Shown here in pieces: positions 11,433 through 23,149 of a stretch of 64,000 bases of DNA. Position 1 is the first letter of the stretch. Every line of letters starts with the position of its first letter. Made by a program: the position numbers and the translations under genes. The notes under the pieces were generated by a model. That model was not told where the DNA came from, ran no database searches, and saw only the letters and a list, made by a program, of their open reading frames with translations. Source of the stretch: Luidia sarsii (Eukaryota > Echinodermata > Asteroidea > Paxillosida > Luidiidae); the NCBI GenBank assembly GCA_949987565.1, contig OX465118.1, positions 8,183,564 to 8,247,563 on the forward strand, written 5' to 3'.

Positions 11433-12239
11433 CGTGCATTTCTGCTTGCCCTCACCCCACACGCATTGCTTTGTTCTTGTGCACTATACAACCAAACGAG
11501 AAACGATGTTTTAAAACTGCTCCCATTTAAGGCACATTCACTTTCCTAGTTAGAAATTTGGACAGTATGTCCCTTTTTATATAACACCCCAATTTGCGAC
11601 TAATTCTTACCCATCACAATTTTCCCGTTTTTATTTCCAAATACCAGTTCCGTGAAAACCCTGTGCAGACCCATCCACCTTTACAATTTCCAATTGTTGA
11701 GACGTCCTATTCAACCTATTGGACTAAGTCTCCACAAGGCACTAGATTCGTGCCCACCCACTCACCCCCCTCCCCCACTACCCACCCCTGCCCCACACAC
11801 ACGCGAGGAAGCGTGGTCATACTATCGCCTCTGAGGTGACTTCCGTCGCAGATGGAGTGGGGCTTTCACTCGACGAATTGGCATCAAAGCAAACGCCCAA
11901 AGTGTCTGATTACAACGCGCTGAGGAAGAGGCGCGCTTTTTCTTTCAGGAGGGACGGGGGGGAGAGTGTGCGGGGAGTGTGCACGGGGACATTGATGAGT
12001 ATCGTTTAACCGGCGACCTTCTTCTTCTTTCTGAGTTTAATTTTGTTTTGTTTGGGGGTGGGGGTTCGTAACAGGAGCGATTGCCACAGGTCTCTCGCCG
12101 TTAATGCATTATGCAGCATTCCGTCCGACTGTGGAGTTCGCCTCGAGCGAGAATGTGATCTTTTCGATCCCGGTCGAAAAAAAATGTGCTCGCGCATTTA
12201 GAGTTTGACGGCAACGCGTGAAATACCGTACCCCATCAC
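11433..12239. other. Non-coding stretch, nothing recognised
   Basis: Mixed sequence between two large arrays. A proline-rich open frame at 11594-11839 lies in a C-rich patch and has no recognisable features. Confidence 0.5.
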
Positions 12240-13965
12240 CCCTTCCTGCCTCCCTGCCTCCTCCTTGCCTCCTCCTTGCCATCCCTGCATCCCTGCATCC
12301 CCGCCTCCCTGCCTCCCTGCCTCCCTCCCTGTATCCCTGCATCCCCGCCTCCCTGTCTCCCTGCCTCCTCCTTGCCTCCCTGCATCCCTGCCTCCCTGCC
12401 TCCCTGCCTCCCTCCCTGTATCCCTGCATCCCCGCCTCCCTGCCTCCCTGCCTCCTCCTTGCCTCCCTGCCTCCCTGCCTCCCTGCCTCCCTCCCTGCAT
12501 CCCTACATCCCCGCCTCCCTCCCTGCATCCCTGCATCCCCGCCTCCCTGCCTCCCTGCCTCCCTGCCTCCTCCTTGCCTCCCTGCCTCCCTGCCTCCCTG
12601 CCTCCCTGCCTCCCTGCCTCCCTGCCTCCCTGCCTCCCTGCCTCCCTGCCTCCCTGCCTCCCTGCCTCCCTGCCTCCCTGCCTCCCTGCCTCCCTGCCTC
12701 CCTCCCTGCATCCCTGCATCCCCGCCTCCCTCCCTGCATCCCTGCCTCCCTGCCTCCCTGCCTCCTCCTTGCCTCCCTGCATCCCTGCCTCCCTGCATCC
12801 CTGCCTCCCTGCCTCCCTGCCTCCCTGCCTCCCTGCCTCCCTCCCTGCATCCCTGCATCCCCGCCTCCCTGCCTTCCTGCCTCCCTGCCTCCCTGCCTCC
12901 CTGCCTCCCTCCCTGCATCCCTGCCTCCCTGCATCTCTGTCTCCCTGCCTGCCTGCCTCCCTCCCTGCCTCCCTGCCTCCCTGCCTCCTTACCTCTTCCT
13001 TGCCTCCCTGCATCCCTGCCTCCCTGCCTCCTTGCCTCCACCTTGCCTCCCTGTATCCCTGCCTCCCTGCCTCCCTGCCTCCCTGCCTCCCTGCCTCCCT
13101 GCATCCCTGCCTCCCTGTCTCCCTGCCTCCCTGCCTCCCTGCCTCCCTCCCTCCCTGCATCTCTGCCTCCCTGCCTCCCTGCCTCCCTGCCTCCCTGCCT
13201 CCCTGCCTGTCTCCCTGCCTCCCTGCCTCCCTCCCTGCCTCCCTGCCTCCCTGCCTCCTTACCTCTTCCTTGCCTCCCTGCATCCCTGCCTCCCTGCCTC
13301 CTTGCCTCCACCTTGCCTCCCTGTATCCCTGCCTCCCTGTATCCCTGCCTCCCTGCCTCCCTGCCTCCCTGCCTCCCTGCCTCCCTGCATCCCTGCCTCC
13401 CTGTCTCCCTGCCTCCCTGCCTCCCTGCCTCCCTCCCTCCCTGCATCTCTGCCTCCCTGCCTCCCTGCCTCCCTGCCTCCCCGCTTCCCTGCCTGTCTCC
13501 CTGCCTCCCTGCCTCCCTCCTACCTGCATCCCTCCATCCCTACCTTCCACCATCCCTGCATCCCTGCCTGCCTCCTTGCCTGCCTCCCTGCCTCCCTGCC
13601 TCCCTGCCTTCCTGCCTGCCTCCCTGCCTCCCTGCCTCCCTACCTCCCTGCCTCCCTACCTCCCTGCCTCCCTGTCTCCCTGCCTCACTGCCTCCCTGCC
13701 TTCCTGCCTGCCTCCCTGCCTCCCTACCTCTCTGCCTCCCTACCTCCCGGCCTCCCTGTCTCCCTGCCTCCCTGCCTCCCTGCCTTCCTGCCTGCCTTCC
13801 TGCCTCCCTACCTCCCTGCCTCCCTGCCTCCCTGCCTCACTGCCTCACTGCCTCCCTGCCTCCCTGCCTTCCACCCTCCCTGTCTGCCCGCCTCATTCCC
13901 TCCCTCCCCGCCTCCCTGCCTACCTCCCTGCCTCCCCTCCCTCCCTCTCTGCCTGCCTCCCTTCC
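12240..13965. repeat. 1.7-kb CTGCCTCC octamer array
   Basis: About 1,700 bp of the octamer CTGCCTCC with interspersed CTGCATCC and CCCGCCTCC variants. A block of roughly 270-290 bp is duplicated in tandem: the unusual string ACCTCTTCCT occurs at 12991 and 13261, and CTGCATCTCT at 13155 and 13441, the second copy carrying 16 extra bases. Open frames of up to 630 codons on both strands come from the repeat; the period of 8 cycles through all frames. Confidence 0.97.
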
Positions 13966-14719
13966 TTCTGGCGGCGCGGGCGCCATAATGAATGGGGGTG
14001 TTTGAACGGTTTTCGTGGGAGACGGCGAAGGGTTAGCGAATTAACCCTGACGTGGATTCAGACAAAAAAATTGATGGGAGATGTTTTTCCTTATTAGATA
14101 TTTGGCCAGAAGCTAATAATTTTACAGCAACAAGGTCTCTGGCACGGATCTACATGCTTCCCAGTAAACCCACCATCTTATTTCACCCTTTTTTCCGCTG
14201 TTATTTTTTTGGTAGAAGCGATTTGTGGCTCTTTGGGGACGGTTGTTGGGGAGGAGGTACCGGTAACCCTTACCGCGGGTCACTCTCTCATACTCCCAGG
14301 CACTAATCCTTTCCCTCCGTCACTAAGCGCATCAGATGAAAATAGTCGAGGGTTTTTATCCCGCGACGAGCGGTATACATAATGACAAATTAATCACGGT
14401 GAAGCCCCCGGGGTTGGAGATGGAAGGGAGTAGTAGGGGGAGAGAGAGAGGGGGGAGAGGGGGGGGGGATCAAAGCGACTCTCGGTGGGACGGCTTCCGG
14501 GCAGATCTGGAGATCACCGAGGCGTGCATTATGAGTGCCTCATACATGTATATAATAACCATTCCTATGGTATGGAAAGCATCGGGACTGACGCCGACTT
14601 GGGTTAGTGGCTTGATAGGGCGCAACGGAGTTAAGGCATTTTCGATGTTCTGTGTTATCTTTATCTTTTTTTGTGTGTTCAGCTATAAAGTCATATGCCG
14701 GGACCCCACAAAAAGTGTA
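13966..14719. other. Non-coding stretch, nothing recognised
   Basis: Mixed sequence with a short G-rich patch at 14425-14468. No recognisable gene. Confidence 0.5.
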
Positions 14720-14823
14720 AACTGCTCACTAGTGTCTGGAATGACCAAAATACAAATCTCAAACAGAGTATAGAAGGGCCGATGTCTCGATCGTTTCGAT
14801 CCTTGCGGTTACATGTACTTTGG
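14720..14823 (+). mobile_element. Foldback family F, degenerate copy
   Basis: Follows the family pattern (AACTGCTCACTAGTG, GACCAAAATACAAATCTC, then GATGTCTCGAT and CGATCCTTGC) but has many substitutions and no clear second arm. An old copy. Confidence 0.6.
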
Positions 14824-14890
14824 AGAAGCAATAGATGGTGACGGAGTTCGCTTCTTTCAGCCATCCGTCAGGGGGGTGGTCACTTTGTCA

Positions 14891-15012
14891 TCTGGCCTTC
14901 CCTCTATTTCTCCCTCTCTCTCTCTCTCCTTCTACTCTATACCTCGCTCTCTCCCTCCCTCACTCCCTCCCTCCTTCCCTCTCCATCTCCCCCCTCTCTC
15001 TCTCTCTCTCAT
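14891..15012. repeat. CT-rich tract
   Basis: TCTCTC/CCCTCC DNA of about 120 bp. Confidence 0.9.
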
Positions 15013-15171
15013 TCCAGGCTTGCATTCTCTTGTTTTCTTTTATTTTCGGTGCTTGTTTTGCTTTTTAATCAACTCCTGAGGAAATGTCCAATGAAATGGA
15101 AAGCCTTCTCGTCAAAGACCCGATCTCGCGGGCGTGCTTTCGACTGACCTTTAAGGCAATGAACACCGAAG

Positions 15172-15245
15172 AAACTTAAAATCTCCAAAAATTAAAGACG
15201 GGCCTGACGTTTCGATCTTAGTACGACCTTCCTCACGGGCAGAAT
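15172..15245 (+). mobile_element. Foldback family F, degenerate copy
   Basis: Contains AACTTAAAATCTCCAAAAAT-like left-arm sequence followed by GGGCCTGACGTTTCGATCTT and ACGACCTTCCTCACGGGC, the family core with changes. The second arm is missing. Confidence 0.7.
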
Positions 15246-15397
15246 GACACGGACAACAAAAACATATAGGGGGAGCTATATGAACGCGGATGACGGGCAA
15301 ATGACGAAGAGGGTAGCTGATAGGGTGGGATCAAAGGGAAGAGCAGAGGGTGAGGGCAGGGATTAGTAAGTACAGGTAAGAGATCAAAGGGCAAGAA

Positions 15398-15399
15398 GC

Positions 15400-15430
<31 letters not shown>

Positions 15431-15534
15431 AAGAGAGAAAGATAGAGAGAGGAAGAGAGAGAGAGAGAAAGAGAAGAAGATAGAGAGAGATAGGGAGAGA
15501 TAGAGAGAGATAGAGAAAGATAGAGATCCAGAGA
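15398..15534. repeat. GA-rich tract
   Basis: GAGAGA and GATAGA repeats; purine-rich on the + strand. Confidence 0.9.
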
Positions 15535-16010
15535 ACAAAAGGCAATGTCACCCTGTCACTCCGTTGCCCACTTCACAGTGTCATATCCACGGTGGAGGAG
15601 TGAACACAAAAGAAGGATTATTAGTAAAGGTGCAAGTTGCAAGTACAGATGCAAGTTCAGTCCGTCTGGTTGATTTGTTCGCAGACGTTTGACCTAATCA
15701 AATCGGGTTGTTAGGCATAGCCACATAATTCTGCTCAGCCGTAGCGGGCGACACGGGACTGCAAGTCGGAATCAATTAACGACGCACGAAGGCACGTCTT
15801 GTAATCCGGTTAAAAAAAAAAAGTGAAGGGGGCGACTTTTCTCTCGCTGAGCAGATTTCCGAGCTTAAAGCAGCGCTAAGAAATTACTCCCAGGTTTACT
15901 CTGGTAAGATTTTTGTTTTTGTTTTCGGAGTATACAGCTGGAATGGCAAGTTGTGGGTATATAGGCCTACGCGTCTTTTTTTTTTTTTTTTTTTTTTTGG
16001 GGGGGAGGTG
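15535..16010. other. Non-coding stretch with a T23-G7 homopolymer junction
   Basis: Mixed sequence. A run of 23 T at 15976-15998 passes directly into seven G. Similar T-run to G-run junctions occur elsewhere in the window. Confidence 0.6.
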
Positions 16011-16420
16011 CGAAACATATCGCCGGGGTTCACCGCGCTGACGGAGGCACGGCTGTTATCGGTACTGCGTTCCGCCCACGTCCCGAACTCGTCACTCACC
16101 GGTAACCCCGAGCTAGACATTATCTTCTCGAGCGCCCAACTCGCGCCCCGTCAAACACCTCGTGCGCCAGATCATGGGCTCTGCCGTGCCTGGCGGTCGC
16201 TGAGGTGTCGCGTGCCGACCATTATGGGTAGTGCAGCGAGCGCATTCGGATCGGGTGCGCGTTGTGCGCGGACAAACGGTAGGCGTGCGATGGCCCCCAC
16301 GCCACCAGCAATGGCGGCCGCTGTACGCTACCTCTCCCGGATCTGTCTATTGCATGCGAACCCAACGCCGTTTGGAACTTGGTACCATGCATCTATTTGC
16401 GAGTGCTCAATGCAGTCATG
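16010..16420. promoter_or_regulatory. CpG-rich segment, possible promoter-type region
   Basis: About 400 bp with far more CG dinucleotides than its surroundings, including the string GTGCGCGTTGTGCGCGGAC near 16255-16273. Frames are open but show no known motif. It lies upstream of the first receptor exon found, on the same strand, so it could be a promoter or a first non-coding exon. This is inference from composition and position only. Confidence 0.25.
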
Positions 16421-16439
16421 AGGAATCCTGCATGAAACA

Positions 16440-17176
16440 TGAGCACTGTTTCTCCTCCTCCTTCATAATCTTCTTCTGTTTCCACTTTTTTCCTTCTTCT
16501 TCCTCTCCCTCCTCCTCTCCTCTCCCTCCCCTCCTCGCGTCTCCTCCGTGTAATTCCTGATTCGCGAAACGACTTACCTTCACTGCCGCACGAACGCGTT
16601 TGTGCCTAAAATGCCTGCACGAATCGCCTGTTCTCTCTCTTTCTCCACCTCTCTCCGTCCTTCCCCCCTCTCCCATCTCTCTCCCTCTCTCCTTTCTCCA
16701 TCTCTCTCTCACTCTCTATCTCCCCCCTCTCTTTCTCTCCCCCTCTCTGATCTCTCAGTCTCTGGCTGTCTGTCTGTATGTCTGTCTGTCTGTCTGCCTC
16801 TCTCCCTCTCTTCCTCTCTCCCTCTCCCCTCTCTCCCTCTCTCCCTCTCTCCCTCTCTCCCTCTCTCCCTCTCTCCCTCTCTCCCTCTCTCCCTCTCTCC
16901 CTCTCTCCTCTCCCTCCCCTCTCTGTTTCTCTTTCTCTGTCTGTCTGTTTGCCTGTCTCTCCCTCTCTCCCTCTTTTCTCTCTCCTCTCTCTATCCCCTT
17001 TCTCTCTCTTTCTCCCTCTCTACTTTCTCTCCTCTCTTTCCCCTCTCTGTCTCTGCCTGTCTCTCTCCTCTCTCTCACTCTCTCTCCCCCCCTTTCCTCT
17101 CTCTCATCTCTCTCTTCCCTCTCTGTCTCTGTCTGTCTGTCTGTCTCTCTCCTCTCTCCCTCTCCTCCTCCCTCTT
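16440..17176. repeat. CT-rich tract with TCTCCC array
   Basis: Pyrimidine-rich DNA in two parts (16440-16550 and 16628-17176). The core near 16800-16915 is (CTCTCTCC)n. All long frames in it are low-complexity Ser/Leu/Pro. Confidence 0.93.
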
Positions 17177-18945
17177 TACACGCGTTAAATTAATGATGAA
17201 GCGCGGATCGTGTGCGATCTTTCCGCCGACCATACATCCAACTCCCCTCGAAAACACTGGGAAAATATTTGCACGTGACGGAGACCCTTCTTCCTGATAA
17301 TTGATACGACTCCGCTGCCCCTTCCCCCTCCCCCTCCCCCGAGAAAGATCCAGCTGAGATCAAAAGGCCTGGCCCTTTCATCTTTAATGGAAGAGTGTGA
17401 TTGCTTTTGTTGGCTGTTTTTATTTCCAGAGCCATAGTCTTCGGGTCAGGTTGCGGTCTCAACCCGAGAGCGTACATTCTTTTTAAGGGTATCAAAGGTA
17501 TCAACAGATGACAAAAAAAAAAACCCACAAAAACGATAGGCCTTCTGGCTGAGACGTTGAACAAAAACAAAAAAAGCCACTGCCGTTTTCAACAAGGGAA
17601 CTTCTAATGTGTAATTTTTTTTCTTTCGTGGATTTGGCAACAATTGCGAGGGGACGAAATCTGAGACGAGGAAGTGGGGAGTTTTTTTTTCTCCGGGGGA
17701 AGGGAGGATGGAGGGGCTTTTGTTGGAATTTACCTTCTGAGGTGATGAAGGCGAATGAAATTAACCGTCCGGAGCTGGCTGCCAGGGTTTCACATTATCT
17801 CCCCCGCCACCTCTTTTTTTTTTTTTTTTTTTTGGGGGGGGTCTCGAAACCCCTCCACTCCCTCTTCACCATAGTAGAGGCCTCGACAAGTAATGAGTTG
17901 CTACCCCCTCCCTCCCCTCCACCCCGACGGGGGAACATAATGTCCGCTTCCATTTCAGACATTCGTTTGAGTGCGCCGGAAGAACGCCGCCATAAAAGCC
18001 TCTAATTGCGGCGTTCTGTGCGGAGAAGGCCGGGAAGAGAGGCCCAGGACACACGAACACACAGAAAGCCTGGCGTTTCGATCCTAGCCGCACCTTACCG
18101 GTCCACACTGTCTTGTGATTTTGCATTTTTGGTCGTTTAAGCAGATTGCAACATTTTGGCATTATTACTTCAAGGAAGGGACCCCCCTTAATGCGTGATG
18201 CATAATGCATAATGCCCATGTTCTGCGAGGACGTATGACTATACAGCCAGGACAATTTATTAGTGCGGCCAATGCAGATCTTGGTTTCGCTTCTTCTCTT
18301 TCCTTTTTTTTTCTCAGGCGGGAAGGGGGAGGGTTGAGATGGAGTGGGGGTGGGCTCCTGGGAACCCCTTGTCCCGCCTGGCCTTGAGCGAGTCTGGGGC
18401 GTTTTGTCCGGGGGATAATGACGATTCGCTTTTTGAAGAAAAAAAAAACCCGGCTGAGGTGCTCGACTCGAAATGCCAAAGTGCGCCATCAGATGTTACG
18501 TATCACGTCTACAAAATGGGGCTGTGGCAAGTTATGCAGCCCGCGTGTATGTTTCAAACTGATTATTCGACGTAAATGACCAAACTGCACATCTCGATAA
18601 GTGCCGACGGCCAGAGGTTTGGACTCTAGCAGGACCCCCTTTTCAAAGACAGACAGGCTCAGTCGGCCGTTAGGGTCCAGCGTATTTGTGTGTGTACGAT
18701 GTCGGCATCGGAATGACGCAGCATCCTCTATCTCTCTCCTCTCTCTCCCTCCCTCCCTCCTCCCCCTTTCTCACTCTATTTTTGTTTCTCTCTCTCCCCT
18801 ACCCTCTGTTATTCACTTTCTCTATATATCTCCCCCTCTTTATCTCTCTTCCAACCGAGTTATAAACGGCCCACCCCGGGTATATACGGCAAGAAGAGAT
18901 GTCTACCAACAGTATATACCAAGGGTATATCCCCCATTCTAACCC
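17177..18945. other. Non-coding stretch with two foldback fragments and a CT tract
   Basis: Mixed sequence. T-run/G-run junction near 17814-17840. Family F fragments at 18063-18105 (TGGCGTTTCGATCCTAGC) and 18573-18652 (GACTCTAGCAGGACCC). CT-rich patch at 18721-18852. No gene recognised. Confidence 0.5.
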
Positions 18946-19236
18946 TCTTGCCTTGCCTTGCCTTGCCTTGCCTTGCCTTGCCTTGCCTTGCCTTGCCTTG
19001 CGAAGGCTTGCCTTGCCTTGCGAAGGCTTGCCTTGCAAAGGCTTGCCTTGCCTTGCCTTGCCTTGCCTTGCATTGCCTTGCCTTGCGAAGGCTTGCCTTG
19101 CCTTTCCTTGCCTTGCCTTGCCTTGCCTTGCCTTGCCTTGCCTTGCCTTGCCTTGCCTTGCCTTGCCTTGCCTTGCCTTGCCTTGCCTTGCCTTGCCTTG
19201 CGAAGACTTGCCTTGCCTTGCCTTGCCTTGCCTTGC
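18946..19236. repeat. CCTTG pentamer array
   Basis: About 58 units of CCTTG, with occasional CGAAGG insertions (for example at 19001, 19021 and 19087). It passes into the next pentamer array with one short irregular join. Confidence 0.97.
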
Positions 19237-19240
19237 CATC

Positions 19241-19532
19241 TCTTCCCTTCCCTTCCCTTCCCTTCCCTTCCCTTCCCTTCCCTTCCCTTCCCTTCCCTTC
19301 CCTTCCCTTCCCTTCCCTTCCCTTCCCTTCCCTTCCCTTCCCTTCCCTTCCCTTCCCTTCCCTTCCCTTCCCTTCCCTTCCCTTCCCTTCCCTTCCCTTC
19401 CCTTCCCTTCCCTTCCCTTCCCTTCCCTTCCCTTCCCTTCCCTTCCCTTCCCTTCCCTTCCCTTCCCTTCTCTTCCCTTCCCTTCCCTTCCCTTCCCTTC
19501 CCTTCCCTTCCCTTCCCTTCCCTTCCCTTCCC
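19241..19532. repeat. CCCTT pentamer array
   Basis: About 58 nearly perfect units of TTCCC. The complementary strand reads GGGAA repeated, a pattern of G3 runs with 2-base loops that could fold into G-quadruplexes. One unit has CTCTT in place of CCCTT near 19471. Confidence 0.97.
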
Positions 19533-20821
19533 GCATCATCCAAGAGGGGAAGAGAATGACTATACCGCCGTGCACTCTATCCAGATACCAAGTCGAGGAT
19601 GGCTTCCGTTGACAGAGAATTATGAGTATATACACTCGAGTATATACTTCAGATCCACACACACTCCCTACAGAGGTTTCTTCTCTAATGGTGTCACCGC
19701 AAACTGCCCGCCTCCACCTTGAAAAGCCTGGGACCTCATCATATCTGGCTGATAACCCTTCTTCTGTGGTCGCAACCTTCCCTTCCCTGCTTGCCCTTTT
19801 CCTCGGATCTCCCTCTGGTCCGTCTGCCATTGCAACTTCCTTCCTTTGTCCGTCGTCTGCGACATCAGCTCGCCATCACTAACGTCCCCGCCCCCCACTC
19901 ACGTATACCTGTCTGGCTTTCGCGCCACCTTTGATAAAGGGTCTTGCGAGGACTGGAACGCCAGCCCAGGGGGGCATCTATAGATTTCAGTACAATTCCG
20001 GCATCAGTGTAAAAAATGCTCATAATGCTTATTGTAAGCGCAAACTCACGGACGTACACACAGAAAAAAAAGGATGCGGACGTGCCTTGGGGCGGTTAGG
20101 GCGCATAGCCAACACGTGCGCGCGCGCTCACACGCGTCTCTGTTTGAGGAAAACAAAAACCAGGCACGCGTCCTTGTTTGACCACTCTGTAGATACCACC
20201 TACTCTTGTTTGGACGCACTTCGCGAGAAGGTATTGGGATTCAGGTGGGTTGGGGGGGGGAATGGCGGTTCTCCTGTCTCCTCTCTCCAAACTTGCCTCG
20301 GTCCCCGGATGGCCTCTCGGCTCTTGATAGGGGGTGGGGAGGACTGCACTAACGGAAATTGACTTCAATTAACTTAATGCTGTCATCCGCGTGCAAGGTC
20401 GCACATATACACGGTCTGCCTTTCGGGCCATTTCGATGATAAAACAAGGAGAAGTAGAAGGAGAAGAAAAAAAAGAGGGTTCAGGAGAAATCGGACGAGA
20501 TGGTTTCGGGCACTGCTCTAGAATTTACTCAAAGGGTCGCCCGAGTTTCTCTTTCACGGCGTCCACTTCGGGTGAATGTCTTCCGATGGGCGTAGCAGAA
20601 TGCGGACGCTGCTAAGCAGGATGCTTACGCAGGAGTTCTGAGGGCCACTCTCACAGAGCTGCACCCAAATTACCTCAAGCGCACAAAGCCATGATTCTTA
20701 TAATGATCAACGGGCCAACCCAAAACTTCGCTGCTGCAGGTTCCTGCTAACGTAAAGAACAATGAGCGTGGGATACGAGTCAAGAGAAATTGGTGTCACA
20801 TCGCACTGTGGTTTGAAATAC
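19533..20821. other. Non-coding stretch, nothing recognised
   Basis: Mixed sequence. TATATAC-rich patch at 19620-19650 and the GGTGTCACCGCAAAC string at 19691. No gene recognised. Confidence 0.5.
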
Positions 20822-21116
20822 AAGGTAGACCTTTATACACAAGGTAGACTTTTATACCCAAGGTAGACTTTTATACCCAAGGTAGACTTTTATACCCAAG
20901 GTAGACTTTTATACACAAGGTAGACGTTTATACACAAGGTAGACTTTTATACACAAGGTAGACTTGTATACACAAGGTAGACGTTTATACACAAGGTAGA
21001 CTTGTATACACAAGGTAGACTTGTATACACAAGGTAGACTTGTATAGACAAGGTAGACTTATATACACAAGGTAGACTTTTATACACGAGGTAGACTTGT
21101 ATACACAAGGTAGACT
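20822..21116. repeat. 19-bp minisatellite, about 15.5 copies
   Basis: Unit AAGGTAGACTTTTATACAC; successive copies start at 20822, 20841 and 20860 and keep the 19-bp step. Variation is mainly at one T/G position and in ACACA/ACCCA. The minus-strand frame reads Val-Tyr-Leu-Val-Tyr-type repeats and is not a gene. Confidence 0.95.
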
Positions 21117-21149
21117 ATTCATGCTCAGCAGATTCTCACAGAAAGCTCT

Positions 21150-21865
21150 TTGACGTATTTTGACATGAAAAGACTGCCAGGAATCCAATGGAAACAGAAG
21201 AGAACAAACGAATCTGTCAGGGAAGAAGTGAAAGCAAAAGTGGGGCCATTCTAGATCCTCTAGCTAAACATCGTGAACAAAAGTAAGTTGACCTACTTTG
21301 GTCCTGTCACAAGGTCCCAAAAGCAAAAGGACATAACACTATAGCGTGAACAGAGGGTCAAAACAAAAGAGGCAGACCGAGGAGACAGTGGCTCGATGAT
21401 GTAATGGAATGGACCAACACCCACATATGTGACCCGGCACAACGACATGAGGAATATCCCACCAAAACACGTTTTCAGTAAACAACGCCTGAAGTTAAAG
21501 TATCTTCACAATTCGATAACAAATCAATTTTTTTTTTTTCGGAAATTTTAAGTATTAGAGGATATTATATTTTGATATCATTTAAAAGCTAATGGTATAC
21601 TCTTTCACTTGATTAGAAAACCATAAAATCTCAAAAGTGGGGTTATTCCTCATTATGCTGTGCCGGGTCACATATACGACTCGATAGGGAAGACCATATA
21701 GGTTAGGGGAGAGTGGAGGAGGTTCGTGCATCAGTGCACCAACAGACAAGGTCGATGAGACTACAGAGATGAGTGAGTGAGTGGGATTCTCACGCTTAAG
21801 CAGCCCCATGAAATTGGGCTCAGAACTGAACAGAGCTCGTGCACCGTGGCGTAACGAACCATAAT
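21150..21865 (+). mobile_element. Non-LTR retrotransposon reverse-transcriptase C-terminus, interrupted by MITE A
   Basis: Two short frames at 21165-21254 and 21360-21424 resemble the C-terminal end of a retrotransposon polyprotein. The first has a WK...RTNESV pattern and the second a KRGRPRRQWLDDVMEW pattern, the usual GRPR-x-RW-x-DD-x-x-EW tail. The TA-flanked MITE at 21428-21672 sits in the second; beyond it, the same frame continues with a WRRFVH motif near 21717, again as in this family. There are several stops and frame changes, so the copy is dead. The clade (RTE-like or other) is not settled. Confidence 0.75.
21428..21672 (+). mobile_element. MITE family M, short copy A
   Basis: 245 bp between two TA dinucleotides. 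It starts TGTGACCCGGCACA and ends TGTGCCGGGTCACA, with inverted similarity continuing for about 30 bp (ATGAGGAATA). Short form, lacking about 200 internal bases present in copies B, D and E. The TA target fits the Tc1/mariner type of transposase, but this is inference. It interrupts a retrotransposon fragment. Confidence 0.9.
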
Positions 21866-22411
21866 GCTGGCGCTGCTTCTGACTCGCATGGTTAAAACAC
21901 CCAAAATAACTTGTCGGCGTAGCCCAAAGAGCCGGGGGCGGATTCTGCCCCCCCCTGTAGTTTTTTTTGTATAGTGTCTCAGTGATTTGTTTCTGCGTGT
22001 TGAGGCTTTATGACTTTTCGGCAATCTTCTTAGGCACGTTTGGACACCATTTTTTCTTAGATTGGAGGTGCCGTTCCCTGACAATGAACGTTTTCAGGGT
22101 CATGGTATAGCTTGACGGACATTTTTACATCGACTTACACTACATAAAAGCATAGCATCCAAGGTGCATAGGATATTTCTTTTCAGAAATTCTTTTGATA
22201 TTGCTGTATGCAATTATTGGTTCATCGTGTTTCATTATCATTGTCACATTCATGCAAATTGGGGAAATTCAATATAAAAACCAATTAAAACGTGAAAAAA
22301 TGGAATCATAAATAATTAATGAGCTATAACTAGACAAAACATTATTTTTTTTTTTCATATGAAATTTTACACAGATGTTCATTATGTAATTCTCTATAAC
22401 CCTGCCAAATA
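21866..22411. other. Non-coding stretch, nothing recognised
   Basis: AT-rich in its second half (22140-22400). No gene recognised. Confidence 0.5.
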
Positions 22412-22858
22412 TGTGACCCGGCACAGCTTTTCGAGTAAACAACGCCTGAAGTCAAAGTATCTTCTCAATTCGATAAAAAAAAAATATATTTCTTGGGGGG
22501 GGGGATTTTCGGAAAGTTAATGTATTGGAAGATATTATGTCCAAGGGATTTTTCCAAAATCCGTCTCTAAATGTTGAAAAAACGAGGATTTCGGGGGAGT
22601 GTATGTGTACTGTTTTCATGAAAATGTAAAGTTCCTGCCTTTTTGAATGACCGCTTTCGAGTAGTTAGACTGGTGCTGCTATATTGTGTCTGGTACCAAA
22701 TGAACGAGCGAAGTCCCCTTTTACTATTTACAAACAAGTTCACACGGAAATAATTTTGATATCATTTAAAAGCTAATGGTATACTCTTTCCACATCATTA
22801 GAAAATCTCAAAATCTTAAAAGCGGGGGTTATTCCTCACTATGCTGTGCCGGGTCACA
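22412..22858 (+). mobile_element. MITE family M, long copy B
   Basis: 447 bp flanked by TA. The ends match copy A, though the left end has lost the ACATGAGGAATA part (GCACAGCTTTTCGAGTAAAC). It carries the internal segment with GTACTGTTTTCATGAAAATG and GTACCAAATGAACGAGCGAA that is shared with copies D and E. No open frame of note. Confidence 0.9.
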
Positions 22859-23149
22859 TATAATTTGAATCCATCGTTGAACGACCGAGATCTGATGTGG
22901 GGGGGGGGGGGTGGGGAGGTGGCGGAATCGGCCCCCCGGCTGTGAGATGGTCAAAATAACCCGGCTCTTCTGAGGGTTAGCTGGCCGGTGATCTTGAGGC
23001 TGCTGGCATGCAGCCGGCCCTTCAGCAAGTAATCAAACAAACGGGCGTTGCTTTAATAGGACATCCGGGAACCTGACGGAATTCAATTCGATTCGGAGGT
23101 CTCGCAGTTTATGTAGGGGATCATTTATGCGAACAGAATAATAGGTACA

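Noticed and set aside
12205..14097. Open frames of 445 to 630 codons on both strands
   Set aside because: They lie in an octamer repeat; the repeat period passes through all three frames on each strand and contains no stop, so length means nothing. Composition is Pro/Leu/Cys or Gly/Arg/Glu only.
15900..16120. Minus-strand frame with a GGTGAGTG donor-like string near 16100
   Set aside because: Upstream frames contain stops and there is no acceptor or known motif.
18799..19830. A 343-codon minus frame and overlapping + frames
   Set aside because: Created by CCTTG and CCCTT pentamers; the five-base period opens every frame. No unique domain.
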